Positions 10,116-22,571 are shown, numbered from the stretch's first letter. The stretch is DNA of 64,000 nt from Reticulitermes lucifugus (GCA_026260175.1 JAKCWW010000417.1:1-64000); one strand, 5' to 3'. The notes: generated from the letters alone by a model not told the origin. Numbers and translations are program-made.

Positions 10116-11271
10116 GTCTACTCTGGTGGACCCCTTAGATAGAACTATTCTCTGACACTGGCCCAAGCAGTTTAAAGGGGGACTCAGCCGTAAGCAATTC
10201 GTTAACCAGTAGGTGACGTAGATAGTGTAACAATAGTATGTTTCACTGATATGCGCTCTTCAATATCAAGTACTTTATCAACATTACAATTAATGTGTCT
10301 ATTACAGACTTCCCCACCCAATTCTAAAGAAACCAATTCGTATCTTTTGGTAACATTTTCTGTTATTGAGAAGCCACAGAACTTTAACTTCAAAGCTGAC
10401 AAGCAGATCTATTTCCAGTGACATTGTTAAAGGACAGACATGTTTGAAGCACAAAAGCATATTATTTCCGAAAGATAAATGTAGATTTACCTTGTTTGTG
10501 GCATTTGAAGGTTTAATTGTGAGAGTAGTGAACAAAAATTTCATTTCTAAAGTCTAAGCAGCAATCACAAACATATTCAAAACAAATTTTTCAAGGGATT
10601 CGAATTATTTTGTCTTTAACAATGCTTCCTTTTTTGTATATACCATCATTCGAGGAAAGTCAGATATTATTGTCAAACATCCTTTTACGTCTGTTCCAAA
10701 ATACAAGCTTTATTATTTCTCTGGCAAAGATATAAAAACATAAAAACGTAGCAACAATACCGCCAATAGCTATATATCACTGTCTCCCCATGACATTTAT
10801 CGATTCGCCCACAAAAATAAATTCAAAAGTTAATGGCTGCCAGTCCATTGAAATCTAATAGTACAGCAATATTCTGAACGAAGCCCTGTGGAACCACAAG
10901 TGGAAGGCCACTCAGCATCATGTGTAATGGATACGGATCCTGATTACTCTGCACAAACAAACACACCCACACACACGTACACACAAAACATTCATATTCC
11001 ACAGTATACTATTTTTAAGACAGCCATTACATATATGCCGGTTTTTTTGAAATGTATGTAGGGGTCAGAATTTGGTCGGTACTAAGAGAGACCTTCTCTT
11101 CGTTCGCTGTGACTGACAAACGAAAACCCGAACTCATGCTGACGATAGCTAATCCCACCCGAAATTATGCACGGTTGCTTCCTGAATATGAATGGTAATC
11201 TCTTTGCATCAAAAGTTAAGACGGTTGTCTCGATCCGTAGAAGAAGTATTCGAACTGAAATTTTGTGGTGG
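10116..11271. other. No recognisable feature; short CA-rich run near 10963
   Basis: Short overlapping frames around 10200-10560 resemble nothing known. A small imperfect (CA)n lies at about 10963-10985. Confidence 0.45.
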
Positions 11272-11282
11272 TTTTACACAGT

Positions 11283-11578
11283 GGCGCAGTTGCTTGAGGC
11301 ACTCAGATACAAGCGGGGAGGTCGCGGGTTCGATTCCCGATGGTGTCATTGGAAGTTTTCATTGACATCATCCTTCCGGCCGCACTATGGCCCTGGATTC
11401 GACTTAGCCTCTAACAGAATTGAGTACCAGGAATATTTCCTCGGGGGTAAAGGCGGCCGGTGTTTATGGCTGATAACCTTATCACCTTCATGTGCCAATT
11501 GTCTAGAAAACCTGGGAGCCTCAACCTCCTGGAACCCTCAGGGCCTGTTCAGGCCTGTAATTGGATTGCTTTGGCTTT
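11283..11578 (+). repeat. SINE family D, full length, with target-site duplication
   Basis: tRNA-derived head 'ggcgcagttgcttgaggc' with B box cgggttcgattcccg, then a body with 'ggggtaaaggcggccgg', 'ctgataacctta' and 'cctggaaccctcaggg', ending in a T-rich tail. Flanked by ttttacacagt at 11272-11282 and 11579-11589 (11 bp, identical). The body block ggggtaaa-gcggccgg is shared with family A, so A and D are related or share a module. The 157-residue frame is SINE-derived. Confidence 0.88.
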
Positions 11579-11589
11579 TTTTACACAGT

Positions 11590-11702
11590 TATGCACGAAA
11601 ATTTGGGGCTTCATTCACATCCTGTCCAGTATATTATTGACTAATTATTCGATGCTATATAATCTGTGACGTTTACAGCGTCGTTAAATAAATAAATAAA
11701 TA
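11590..11702 (+). repeat. Repeat 3' end with (TAAA)n tail
   Basis: The end 'acagcgtcgttaaataaa' followed by TAAATAAATAAAT recurs at 51690 (acagcatcgttaaataaa). It looks like the 3' terminus of another retroposon, into which SINE D inserted. Confidence 0.5.
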
Positions 11703-12319
11703 TTTCTTTATCATCATTAATGAGATTACACAACGGCGTACTCTGTATTCTAGAAAAAATCATTGACATGCATGAAATAGGCTTTCTGGATTACGGCGCA
11801 TAGAGGATCGAAGATTTCCCGATATTGTGGCAAATATTACAGTTGCAATCTTCAGGGTGAGTGGGCATGTGATTTATCCAAAAGTCATTCTCTAGAACTG
11901 GCAAAGGGCGGGATGTGGGAGATGACGGTTAGCTCTGCGGTCATCCTGTAACTTTTGTTGAATCGTCGATGAACCGTCATTTCTGTAAGCGAATTTATCC
12001 TGAAAACCGATTGCATGCATTGAACATCAGGCGCCGCAGCCTGAGGACGAATTAAATTGTACTTGTTTTACTATTCAATGTCTTATTAAACATAAACAAA
12101 GAAAGAGCTTGTTTAAAACATTCCAAAGAATAAATTACACAATAAGAAGAACCTTCAAAAGTGAATTTGTGTAAGCCAAAGTCACGTATGAGACGTACTT
12201 AACTATTGTTTTTCAACCGGAAGAAAGCGTCCCACCGGTGGGATATAGCTGTCAGCTACAGGGGTCTTGCGGTTTCGAAAACAAGAACTTCTGCTAGTGG
12301 TAAGTATAACGCTAAAATC
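11703..12319. other. No recognisable feature
   Basis: Unique-looking; a 14-bp palindrome tcccaccggtggga near 12229 is the only local symmetry seen. Confidence 0.4.
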
Positions 12320-12490
12320 TCAGACGGATATAGCCTCCGGCTTTCCATCGCGGTGGCCCATATTCGATCAAAGTGCAATCAGTGTGGGATTCTGATCTGT
12401 AACGTGGCTCTGCGACAAGAGTTTTTCGCGCAACGCGGCTTCCCCCTATCAGTATGTTATTCCATCAATGGGTCATGCTCATACAAACTC
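12320..12490 (+). repeat. SINE family C-like copy, old
   Basis: 'ccatcgcggtggccc', a decayed B box (tattcgatcaa), 'gtgtgggattctg', then 'cggcttccccct' and 'ttattccatcaatgg' follow the C-family order (ctcaccgcggaggc, ttcgatccc, gtgggatttgtgg, gtttccccctg, ttcattccacc). Confidence 0.5.
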
Positions 12491-12544
12491 ACTAATTAAC
12501 TAACGCCATGCAAAGTGAAGCTGAAAACGTGACACGTGGCTCGG

Positions 12545-12722
12545 GTCACATCTTAGATCACAAATTTGTCCTTCCTCATGTACGGTGAGGATGTCGCTGC
12601 ACAGAAAAATATCTGCTCTCTCAGCACTCTCAGCATGGTCAAACAACCCCATTCTCATGCTGATGAGTGGCCTGACTGGAATTCGAACCCAATGACGTTT
12701 GGGCTACAATATAGATACCACT
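12545..12722 (-). repeat. Possible tRNA-derived SINE, another family
   Basis: Minus strand has a tRNA-like head: 'agtccagtggtatcta' then B box 'gggttcgaattccagtc' at about 12670-12690. The downstream body matches none of families A-D. One copy only, so support rests on the A/B-box pair. Confidence 0.35.
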
Positions 12723-12802
12723 GGACTTCAAACGTTTAATTATTGTCAACAATAAGACGCTTCGGTAATCTTCCAGAATTTTCGGAACTTGATTTTTGAT
12801 TC

Positions 12803-12823
12803 CACACACACACACACATATTC

Positions 12824-12885
<62 letters not shown>

Positions 12886-12935
12886 NNNNNNNNNNNNNNN
12901 NNNNNNNNNNNNNNNNNNNNNNNNNNNNNNNNNNN

Positions 12936-12996
<61 letters not shown>
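12803..12996. repeat. (CA)n-(TA)n-(GT)n microsatellite with a 50-N gap
   Basis: Alternating dinucleotides: (CA)n at 12803-12817, (TA)n then (GT)n to 12885, 50 Ns at 12886-12935, then again (TA)n and (GT)n to 12996. The pattern on the two sides of the gap is the same, which suggests the assembler could not cross the repeat and may have duplicated it. Three frames here are artefacts. Confidence 0.97.
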
Positions 12997-12998
<2 letters not shown>

Positions 12999-13437
12999 CG
13001 TCCCTTTCGTCTAATTTTCTTTTAAAACGTGAGATTTACGAAAACGTATTCTGCATCTTAAGTGTATGGTTCTTTCTTCTTTGCACACTTTATCGAAATA
13101 TTTTTCGCTCCGATAAATACTTAGCACGTTTCACTCTAGATTCGAACAGAAATCACACGTTCTTCCGAGTAATGTAACGTATTAGTTACTTGTCCGATGG
13201 AAATGAAAATTGAAATGGTTCAGTAGATTTTAGTAAACATCCCTTATATCAAATATTTTGAAAATCTGTAGTAGTTCCCGAGTTGTTTTACATACGCGGA
13301 CAGACGGAATACATATTCCGTATGGTTGCTGACGCTCCTAAAAATGGAATATAACTTTCTGAAAATAAGAGTTCTGGACTGAGCTACACCAGAATACAGA
13401 AATTGTGGGTGACGTATTTATATTTGCACTCACAACG
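12997..13437. other. No recognisable feature
   Basis: Unique-looking sequence between the microsatellite and the L2 LINE. Confidence 0.4.
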
Positions 13438-16400
13438 TAATCTGCCTTATGACAGGTCCATAGCCTCTTCCAAAGCGACATCTCCAGAGAGAGCGAGGTA
13501 GTGATTCCTCATTCAGTCTCCAGTATTTTCCCGTTTCTTGAAGGTCATCCAGTAAATGCTTATTTCTTCTACCTCGTCTTCCCGTCCCTTCTATCTTTCC
13601 TTGAATAACGTGTCTTAGAAGGCAGTTCCTACGCAGGACCTGACCTATATAGTTAGCCTCCCTTCATTTTATTGCATGTAGGGTGTTCCTTGCTACCTTG
13701 ACTCTTTGTAATACTACTTAATTTTTTACATCATCGCTCCAACTGATCTTCGCCATACTTCTCCAACAACACATCTCAAAACTTTCAAAAGTGTACACGT
13801 TTTAACACCATACAAAGTTATGCTCCAAATGTAGCATTTAATTTGGTTCTTGGTTAAACATAAGTTGAATTTTCTAGTGAAAATTCTCATTCTTGTTGAA
13901 TGCTGCTTTTTCCATGACAAATTCACGCGTACAAGGTATTCGCTGTACAAGTTGAATGGAATCGGTAACAACCAGCATCTTTTTCTAGCTCCTGTTCCAC
14001 TCTTCACATTTCTTGTCTACCCTTGGTTCACTCTTAGATTAACACACTGATCCATGTACAATTTGCTATCAATATTCTTTCGCGCCCATCAATAGCAGTT
14101 CCCTTTAGGATCTGCATTAATTTGGTCCAGCTTACACCGTCAAATAGCGTCTGCCATTCTATGAAGCAAGTACACAATTCTTCGTCATGTCCAAAGTTTA
14201 TTCTGATGGTATTCTCAGCATCCCAGTTGCATCCTTATTTCCTTTTCCTCTCCTAAATCCAAACTAATCTTCTCCAAGTACGTCTTCAATTATCTTTAGA
14301 AATCTTCTTCTAAGTATCCTCGTTATCATCTTTGCTGCATGTACGATTGGCTTCTTCTTTAAGACATTCATTGAAATTTCAACGAAATTCTTGTGTCAGT
14401 CTCTAGTTTTGTGTATGTTTTTGATCAGTTGTGCCATTAGTTGGAGAACATGTTCTTCCAAAAATCTGAGTACATCCACAGGCTTATCATCATGTCTTGT
14501 AGCCTTCTTAGCCCCTATCTCTTTGATACCATTTTCCACTTCACATTGCAATATGTAAGGTTCTTGCTGGTCTGTATTTTAACTGATCCATACACTTACC
14601 GTCTCCGCGCAGTTAGTAGGTCTTTATTTTTACTGTGATAACGTCACGTATATAGGTAAGAGGATCAGCTGCTAACTTGTACAGTGGAGAGCAAGGATTA
14701 TCTCAGGGAATATGACGTGGAACAGGTTTTCGGTGACGGACGTACAACTGTTGTTGTTCATCAAGTTACACTAACAAATCTAACACACTGAAGCGACCAA
14801 GTCACTAAATGATCAGGTGATTGATAACCAGATCATTTGATAAAAATGTGTCACAACACTGACTGTCCACAGTTCACAACAGGCACATACGAGTATGTTC
14901 AGGTCTCTATCTGGTCTGCTGACCAGCGAGCGTTTGGAGCGCACCACTTGCAATACCCTTAGTACCCCAGTGTTTTGTGCATTTTCTTCCCACGGCTAGC
15001 ACGATGGCTTGTTTATCCCCTTTTTCTGAATACACGACCTCCAAAATCCCAAGCTGCCTTTGAAATTGGGTGCTGGCGCTATTAAACTCTCAGTGCAACC
15101 ACACTACTTCCATTCTCCCTCGAAAGGGCCAATATAATCGGTTATAGTATCTACTTGTTCTTCGGGTTAGACTTCCAGACTTTCTGGTCGATTAGCTGGA
15201 TCGTAGAGCCGTGTAATATAATTCTCCCAAATTTTCAGTATTTGTCTCTTATCTACTATTATATTCCCTTTGAGAGTCCTCGATGCAATTGATTTGAATC
15301 CCATGATTTTCTTTCCAACCTAGTTTCTTTTTTCTTCGTGTACGTAAAATCATAACGCCTTTTTTTAAATTCCATGATCTCGTCACATATGCTTTCAAGA
15401 CATTCCTTTTTGGCCTTGTCTGTAACTCTTTTCAATTCGTTCTTCAATCTCTTATAGTTGTTCCACCGTACTTTGTTGCTAACATTCTTCCACATTTTTG
15501 TTCATTCATTTTACTGAATATTTCCTGTGTAATCCACGGCTTTCTTGCCTTCCTATCTACTTTCCCAACCAAATCACTCACAGTATCTAACACACATTTC
15601 TTGATGTTCCACTGCACTTCCACAGTCCCACATTCACATTCGATTGCACCGACTTTTTCTTCTAGCGTATCTTGGACTTTCTGTCATTGAGCATATAACT
15701 TCTCCAAATCCCATCTTGGTTTACCCTTTCGGAACCTCATGGCTTTCTTCAATCTAGTGCAGATAGGTACAACTGTACGTTTTGGTCAGAGTCAATATCT
15801 GCTCCAGGCAGTGTCTGCACATCCTTCACATTGTTTCTGTATCGTTGTTTCACAAATATGTAGTCCAATTGATGTTGATTTCGCTCTCCAAGTGCTTTCC
15901 AGTTGTGCTGTCGTCTCCTAAACTCTTTAAACCTTTGGCGAAGAATTTAAACCATGAGTCAGTTGCAAAAAAATCCATTTCTTTTATAAAAGCCAATGAG
16001 AATTTAACTTCTCTGGTTTCTTTTCGACGTGGTCGACGTGGTCCAACAATGCTTCGATATGATTAACCTCCAACCACCCTGTTCCAGTCCCTCATTACGG
16101 TGATGTTTGTTTCACCTTTTCTATCCTCTTCAAGAAGTTCTTCGTTTAAATCTTAGACTTCTTTCACTTTGTCATGTTCATACTCCGATGTTGGCGTGTA
16201 CACTTGCACTACCAAAGTAATTACCGGGTCTGCCTTTGAACGATGATCCCGTCGTTACACACAATTTTCTTAACAGCACTTCTCAGTATGATTTTATGCA
16301 GCGCTATTGCTAGGCCCCTTTCTCCTTCGGAATAATACACCGTATAATCGCCACTTCGTATTTCTCTTTGTCCTTTCCACCGCCCTTCACTGATACCTGG

Positions 16401-16440
16401 AACAGACACTGCATTCTTGTCTATAACATACATTTTATGT
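13438..16440 (-). pseudogene. LINE family L2 relic: endonuclease and reverse transcriptase pieces
   Basis: Longest retrotransposon relic in the window. Reading down the minus strand: an exonuclease-endonuclease-phosphatase start (VSVPGISEGRWKGQ, IRSGDYTVYYSEGER) at 16433-16221; a linker RWNNYKRLKNELKRVTDKAK at 15495-15259; EFR/ALKKKP and GEDQFGFRRGKG-type segments around 14250-14420 in broken frames; FNLYSEYL at about 13930; KCYIWSITLYG at about 13830; and a C-terminal tail with RNCLLRHV and RFGRGYGP at 13640-13440. This is the layout of a one-ORF insect LINE with N-terminal endonuclease. SEYL is followed almost at once by the RKFNL-KCYIW segment, so about 100 codons with the YADD active site are missing. 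Stops and frameshifts throughout; not functional. Confidence 0.82.
14635..15115. other. Apparent insertion inside the L2 LINE
   Basis: LINE-like peptides stop near 15120 (a DYIGPF-like segment, compare KGPYIL) and resume near 14630. The intervening ~480 bp encode no LINE peptide I can see. It contains the perfect 16-bp palindrome ctggtctgctgaccag (near 14908-14925). I found no clear terminal repeats or target duplication, so it could also be a divergent part of the LINE. Confidence 0.35.
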
Positions 16441-18548
16441 TATATTTTTCCTCACCCGTATCCCTTATAACGTTGCTTTCCATTATTATCAGACTGGTAA
16501 GCAAAGTAGATTTATTTCAATATTAATTCTTAAAATTTGGTTTGTGTCTTGTTGTGGTTTGTGATTCAGGCAAGTTGCAAAATTGTGCTTGAATATGAAG
16601 TGAAGGCAGCGACTGTAGGGCCTTTGAATACATCGCCTGTTTCTCTTTGTCATGAATACTCACAGAAACACACACTGCGCTTAACAGAAAAATGTACTGT
16701 GAATGAAACTTTTTCAGAGAGTCACAAATCCATTGTAGCAGTAGAAATACGTTTTCAGTTCGGTTAGCCAATGTCAGAACACAGAGGTCAGGTAAACGAG
16801 TTTGGTTCGTGAGTAGGCCTATAGAAAAATAAAAAAGCTTTACGAAGGAGAGAGATTGTGAAGTCAGATACACAGGTAAACCCCAGTTAATGCGGAAGTT
16901 GCCTTCATGGCAAAACCGCTTTAGCCCTTTAAAGCCCAGTAGTACTATATACCACCAGATTTAATAACGTTTTTAATCGTTTCTGACAACAAACGCCGAT
17001 GCTTTCCCTAAACAACATCAAATTACCGGTTTGTGTAATGGACATGTAATTTATTCTCTATGAGGTGTGAAGTGGATTTTGGGATATGCTTTAGGTAAAC
17101 GTCGGTCTTCAAACTGTTTAGCGAATTCAGCCTTCGCTTTGGTTTCTGTAACATACAGTCTAATGAGGTAAATTATGGATTCCAGTACAAAGATAACACA
17201 AGGCGCACAGATATAAGAGATAAACAGAATAAGAATTATTTATATTTTTGCAAAACCATAAATAGAATTAAACACACAAAATAAAAATCGGAAATAAGCG
17301 ATGTTTAGATCCACTTTACGGTGATCTGCAATGTTACGCCTTGTAGTCTGGTAGATGCGTACAAACGCTTTGAAGAAAACTTGAGCCTTCAATTTCAGGG
17401 TGCTAAAGAGTTTCTAAGAATCGTGAGAAACGCAAGAATATTCTGTGCAAAATTGTGGTTGTTAGTTTTTAAAGCGCGTGACAGCGGCAATGGCTGAAGG
17501 TGTCAAATATGTTTATGGATGCTGATGAATTATAGGCGTATAGCGTATTAGAACATTTTGTTGGAAGAAGTGCGGAATTTTCAAAAGACGGCTTTCTTAC
17601 TTCAGCTGTAATATATTTATCGTTAAATATTTTTACATGTCACACGAAAGTGTAAGTAATTTCATTTAACAGTAAGTTCATTGGTTAAGGGTTGGATAAA
17701 CAATGTTCGATTCCGGACAGGTGCATGATTTTTTTTACCACAATATGTTACTGTGTTCTTAATCTGGCTCATCAAGCTTCTACTTAATGTGCACCAGGGC
17801 TCTGAAATAGAGAATAAATGCTTGAGGTGTAACATAACATGTTCCACGTTGAAAGGAGTGGTGTTTAAAATGCTAATTATAAACTGGGGTAAACATTTAG
17901 GGAGTATGACCGAAGTAAAGTATTTTAAGAACATGGTTTCAAATTCTTGTTCTAAGTAAAGAAAGAGCGTTTTATTGTGTCAGAAAATAATGACAAAGCA
18001 GAAACTTCTTTTCATCATTTTATTTTTAGCTATCAAAAACAAATCAAAATATGATGCTTGCATAAGAACCACGCTCCTCTTGCAAGATGTTTAAACTATG
18101 TGTGTTGGTTTTTCTGCACGTAATTGTGGCATTCTCGTACGTGAAACTCTTTAATTAATGAAACGACTCCTAATGAGCGACATTTCCATTCTTCTCATCG
18201 TTTAGGTTTACAATTGTAATTGCTTAATTACATACAAAACAACGACTGAAATTTTAATGCACATTTGGTTTCTTAACATTCTTTTTATAGGCCTATAATT
18301 CATCCGGCAGGATTCTCAGCTTGGCTGTGAATACCGACGCTGCTCTAAATGGAAGTGCGCTCTGCAGATGTTGCGAAATAAGAATTATGATTTCTAGTGC
18401 CTGTAGTTGCGTGGTAGCAGCCTTATCCCAATGTCAATTCCAGGCCGAATTAACTACTTCATAGAAATGTGGATCGAAATACATAGCAAAATCCCGACTA
18501 TTCACATCGATACTTTACATAAATTATGTTATTAATGATTGTGTTTCT
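16441..18548. other. Mostly featureless; tRNA-like B box near 17705
   Basis: Short frames only. At about 17675-17725 'aagttcattggttaaggg' followed by 'tgttcgattccggac' looks like A and B boxes of a decayed tRNA-derived SINE, but no family body follows. Confidence 0.4.
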
Positions 18549-18795
18549 GCCGATCCCGGTGGCCGTGCCGTGTGAAGCGTAGGTCTGCAGCCGCTTGATT
18601 GTTGGCATCGCGGTTTCGAATCCCACTGAAGGCATGGGTGTTCTTTTCTTGTGTTTATTGTGTGTTGGGTAGGTAGAGGACTCTGCGTCCTACCTGACTC
18701 CTACCTATTATGTGTTGATTTGTATGATTTAGAAACTTCAAAAACAAGGCGGCCTACGCTGGATTTGGTCTGTTGCTCCACAGAAAGAAAATAAT
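18549..18795 (+). repeat. SINE family B copy
   Basis: Head 'gccgatcccggtggccgtg' and B box 'gcggtttcgaatccc', then 'gtgttgggtaggtagagga' and an A-rich end. The reverse complement matches 3842-4103 and 24602-24855 block by block. A short (GT)n run follows at 18832-18851. Confidence 0.85.
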
Positions 18796-18851
18796 TTTTT
18801 CTGTCGTATTCAGAAACAAGCAAGCAATTCAGTGTGTGTGTGTGTGTGTGT

Positions 18852-19629
18852 TGAACGTTCTGTTACTAGAATGCAAAATATAACTTCAACTGAATAGATG
18901 AATTAAATAAATAGCCTCAAAATAATTATGTATATACTAACAAGTCCCTGAAATGGACGAGAAGATTTGAACGGTAATTTTTCTAGTTTTATTGACACTA
19001 AACAATCGATACTCGTGGCTTGCTATATGTAATTAAACATTTCCCAAATGAGCACAGAAGAAAGTACGATGCCTTCTAATACGGTATTCAGTAGGCCTTT
19101 ATTTTTTTCGGTGTTTGACATGCAGGACTTAGAAATATATCCTTAGACCTCTACTTAAAGGGCCTTTCCGAGCGATGTAAATATAAACGCTTATATTTCA
19201 CTCGAAACGTTTCTGAACAAAAGGACATTTTATTTAGGACGACACATGTTTCAATATAGTTCCTAAAATTGCCTGTTGTGACATACATATATATCTGAAC
19301 TGGTTTAATTTTTCCAAGAAAATTTGGACTTACAACTTAACGCAGAATACGACTGCCTACTTTCACACTTTCTCCAGTTCACTATACTTATTTTACGTTA
19401 TAGAGGGTTGTAACCTACATTATTCACATACTGTCGTTAATTAATCGAGGAAATGTACTTATTTGTAAATAAACGTGTTATTTAAACCCGAAATGTTAAG
19501 CAATTTAAACAAAAAGTGTTACAGCTATATATTATTTTACATACAGAATAAGCGAAAAGTCGCAAAATTAATTTATTTTAAATGTTACGTTTGTCAAAAA
19601 CTGTGTTAAGATCAGAAAATATACACAAA
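18852..19629. other. Featureless; possible end of the mariner relic near 19546
   Basis: AT-rich. 'agaataagcgaaaagtcgc' near 19546 lies just beyond the transposase stop and could be part of that element's 3' end; not shown. Confidence 0.4.
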
Positions 19630-20580
19630 ATTGACTTCTAGAAATATCCAACCCTCTCAGCAATGCATGCGCTGACTCTTTGTCTCATGTTTGATGCAAT
19701 TCGGTGAAGAGTTCCTTCAGTGATACTTGAAATGCACAGCTAAATATTTTGTTTCAGTTCTCCTAACGTGTATCGGCTTTTGTGAAGAGTCTCTTTGAAA
19801 GATTCCCAAAAATAAAAATCCGGGGGTTTTAGATCCAGAGATTTAGGGACTACAATTTTTGAGACATAATGGGATCACTGCAGAATTTGCACTTATTTAA
19901 CAATGCTGAACTTAGGCCGTACCACTGCTCAGGCGATTAGTCGCCGACCTCTCACCGCGGAGGCACGGGTTCGATCCCGGGTCAGTTCATGTGGGATTTG
20001 TGGTGGACAAAGTAGCACTGGAACAGGTAATTTCCCCGAGTAGTTCGGTTTCCCCCTGCCAATTTCATTCCACCGGTGCTCCATTACAAGGATAAACGGA
20101 AAATATTAATCATCTTTATCACAGGGCTACACAAGAAGCCTCAAGGCTGCGGTGCGTCCGTAGCATCTGCTGCGGGGCCCTTCTCCACAATGCTTAATTT
20201 GCTGTACGGACCTTAGCCACATTTTATTGAAACCGGTAGTCGTGTTCATCAACTCTCCAAAATAATATAAAATTTATTATTAGTTTTGCATAAAATTCGG
20301 CTGTTACCGTATCTCTGAAGAAAATGAGCAATTGTTTTTCTCCGTCAAGTGACACTGCATCATACTCCAACTTCTAAGGAATGCAATGGTCTTGCAGGGA
20401 AAGTATGGGAATTTTCTGCCCTCCATATTCTGCTGTTTCGTCTATTAGTGTATCAACTAACGTAAAAGAATGCTTTATCTGTGAAGGTAAATCGGGTAAC
20501 ATATCCCTTAACTCATTCTTCCAAGTTACGTTGCACTTGGGAAAGGAACATGATTACACTCCCACTGTGTAAAAGCGGAT
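19630..20580 (-). pseudogene. Mariner/Tc1-like DDE transposase pseudogene, split by SINE C
   Basis: Minus-strand pieces run in the order of a mariner-type transposase: YTNRRNSRIWRAENSH and ARPLHSLEVGV near 20400-20480; IFFRDTVTAEFYAKLI near 20300; VDEHDYRFQ then KVRTAN near 20220-20260 (family: FQQDGATxHTAN); then, beyond the SINE, KSLDLKPPDFYFWESFK at about 19800-19850 (family: RSPDLTPPDFFLWG, which carries the third catalytic Asp) and YTLGELKQNI, RIASNMRQRVSACIAE. One stop lies inside the last segment and others upstream, with frame shifts. Host role none; a dead DNA transposon copy. Subfamily not resolved. Confidence 0.75.
19914..20186 (+). repeat. SINE family C nested in the transposase pseudogene
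   Basis: Full-length C copy: 'ggctcaggcgat'-like head (ctcaggcgattagtcg), B box 'gggttcgatcccggg', body to 'gctgcggggcccttc'. Flanks acaatgctgaactt (19900-19913) and acaatgcttaattt (20187-20200) form a 14-bp duplication with two mismatches. It separates the KVRTAN and KSLDLKPPDF parts of the transposase, so the SINE is younger than the transposon. Confidence 0.9.
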
Positions 20581-20884
20581 GACGCAATTCTGTTACAAAA
20601 TCACGTAGCCTTCGCGGTTTCTGAGATCTTATAGTCACTGTTATAAATGCTTGTCATATGCCTTCAGTTGAAGTTGTCCAATTACAGCCGTTATTCAGTA
20701 TTTAAATATGGGTTACATGACATTTCGATTTCACCGTAGAACCATTTAAATATATACACACATATATTCGAATTACCATTTGTTTAGTATAAACTCATCG
20801 TAGGCCTATATGTTTCGGTCGTAGGAGCTTAATCACGGAGAAATTAGTTACACAAACTGAGAACTAATAAGCGTTATTTTTTTC

Positions 20885-21137
20885 TCTCTATGGCGCCATC
20901 GTCCAGAGTGGGCCTAGGCCGCCTCATTTTTGAGGTTTCTAGATCACACACAATTAGACAAACACAGACCCGTTAAGACTCAATCTGAATTAATGATAAG
21001 CCCGTCTCAGATGGCGCTACCTACACAGCAAACAACAAACACAAAAGACGAAGATGCATGCCGTCAGCGGGACTCGAACTCGCGATCCGATCAAACAAGC
21101 GGCTGCCTTAGAGCGCATGGCGACCGGGATCACACTA
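20885..21137 (-). repeat. SINE family B copy
   Basis: Minus orientation: 'gtgggcctaggccgcctc' at the 3' side, 'actcgaactcgcgatcc' B box and 'atggcgaccgggatc' head at the right. More diverged than the other B copies. Confidence 0.75.
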
Positions 21138-21209
21138 AGATTCACACACCTTAATTCATAATGATGCGCAAGTCACTTTTGATTATTTTCTTCTCTATAA
21201 ATCGATTAA

Positions 21210-21285
21210 GCCGATCCCATTGGCCACGCGGTCTAAGACGTCAGTTTGCAGCCGCTCGCGTGCTGGGATTGCGGGTTCGAAGTGT
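21210..21285 (+). repeat. SINE family B head fragment
   Basis: Head 'gccgatcccattggccacg' and 'cggtctaagacgtc', B box 'gcgggttcga'; ends just after the B box. It faces the neighbouring minus-strand B copy head to head. Confidence 0.75.
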
Positions 21286-22571
21286 TACAAAGGCACTCTT
21301 AATGCACCTAATAATTTCAAGGTCAGTCTCAAAGCCAGATTTTTTGCTGGTGGAGTTATTTTTATTTACATCAGCATTGATAGTTTCAACAGTCACTGAA
21401 TTTCGCTTTCTGACACATTTGAGTCCTTTGAGCCATCACTGAGCGTATATAAAACTTTTCTTATATGTAGGTTTTTCAGGTTTTAGCCCGTGGATTTAAC
21501 TCCAGTCTAATGCGATTGGTACATCGTATTACAATTTACCTTGTTATTTTTATTTCTATACCATGTCTTTTTCAATGCTTACCTGAAACTGGGTTGATTT
21601 TTCGTGTCAAAGACTTAACAACATCGCATTGAATGAGTCGGGTTTTTTGCACCACAAAATATCCCCATACTTATTCAGAATGTTTTTTTCATTAACCGTC
21701 ATTATTACGTATATATCTATGAACTTTATTTAGAAAATTACAGTTTTATGTATGCTATTGCTATCATTATCAAAAGCGTTGTTACATAACATTCTGTTAC
21801 GGATCATGACCCGTATTGTGAGTAGAAGAACTATAGACATTTGGTTTACTTATATAGACTTCTCATAACAATACGCGATTTCATTATTTCGTTTGTGTTC
21901 AGTATACACGTATCTCAGTAGTATGTTATTGTGTAAATAATGTTGAGGACTGTACGCTGTATAATTCACTTTCCTTTGTGACTAGAATGCTGTGTTAACA
22001 GTCCAAAATTAGCAGGTTCGATATGAATATTTACTACCCCTGTATGAATATACTACCAGTCAATGTTTGTTATGTTGTGTGTACTGGATACACAAAACGT
22101 TCCTCGAGTTGGTTTTGCTCTCGGCTGCAGATGATTGGTTTTCATCATACTGACGAATTTTTCTTGTTTTGAATTTTAATATTAGATGTGGCGGTTGTAA
22201 GCGAGCCCAGCACTGTCTGAGTAACTAGTTTAAGACTCGAAATTTTAAGCAATGAAATGTGTAAATTATAATATACGAGGTGCAAGAATTACTTTTAACA
22301 CTTTCGCAAACCCCTTTCCTAAATGAGTACAAATGTCATTATTCTCGCGCAGAAACACAACGTCGCAGTCATCGTTATCATAATAATTATCATCATCATC
22401 ATCATCATGCCGCAAAGTTAAAGTTGGCTTTCGTTGTAATCTCCTTCTGCCCGTAAGGTTTGAGGTTTCAAGGCGGTAATTATGAAAAATATATCGTGGG
22501 ATGTGACGGCATGTACGTAGTATAATAGAAAATTACATATCTCTCGGAAGAACATACTACCATCATCTTCG
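21286..22571. other. Featureless; (ATC)n at 22389-22408
   Basis: Unique-looking apart from a short (ATC)n microsatellite. Confidence 0.45.

Noticed and set aside
11167-11640. 157-residue plus frame
   Set aside because: Most of it is SINE D.
12789-13177. Val-Cys repeat frames
   Set aside because: Translation of (GT)n and of gap Ns.
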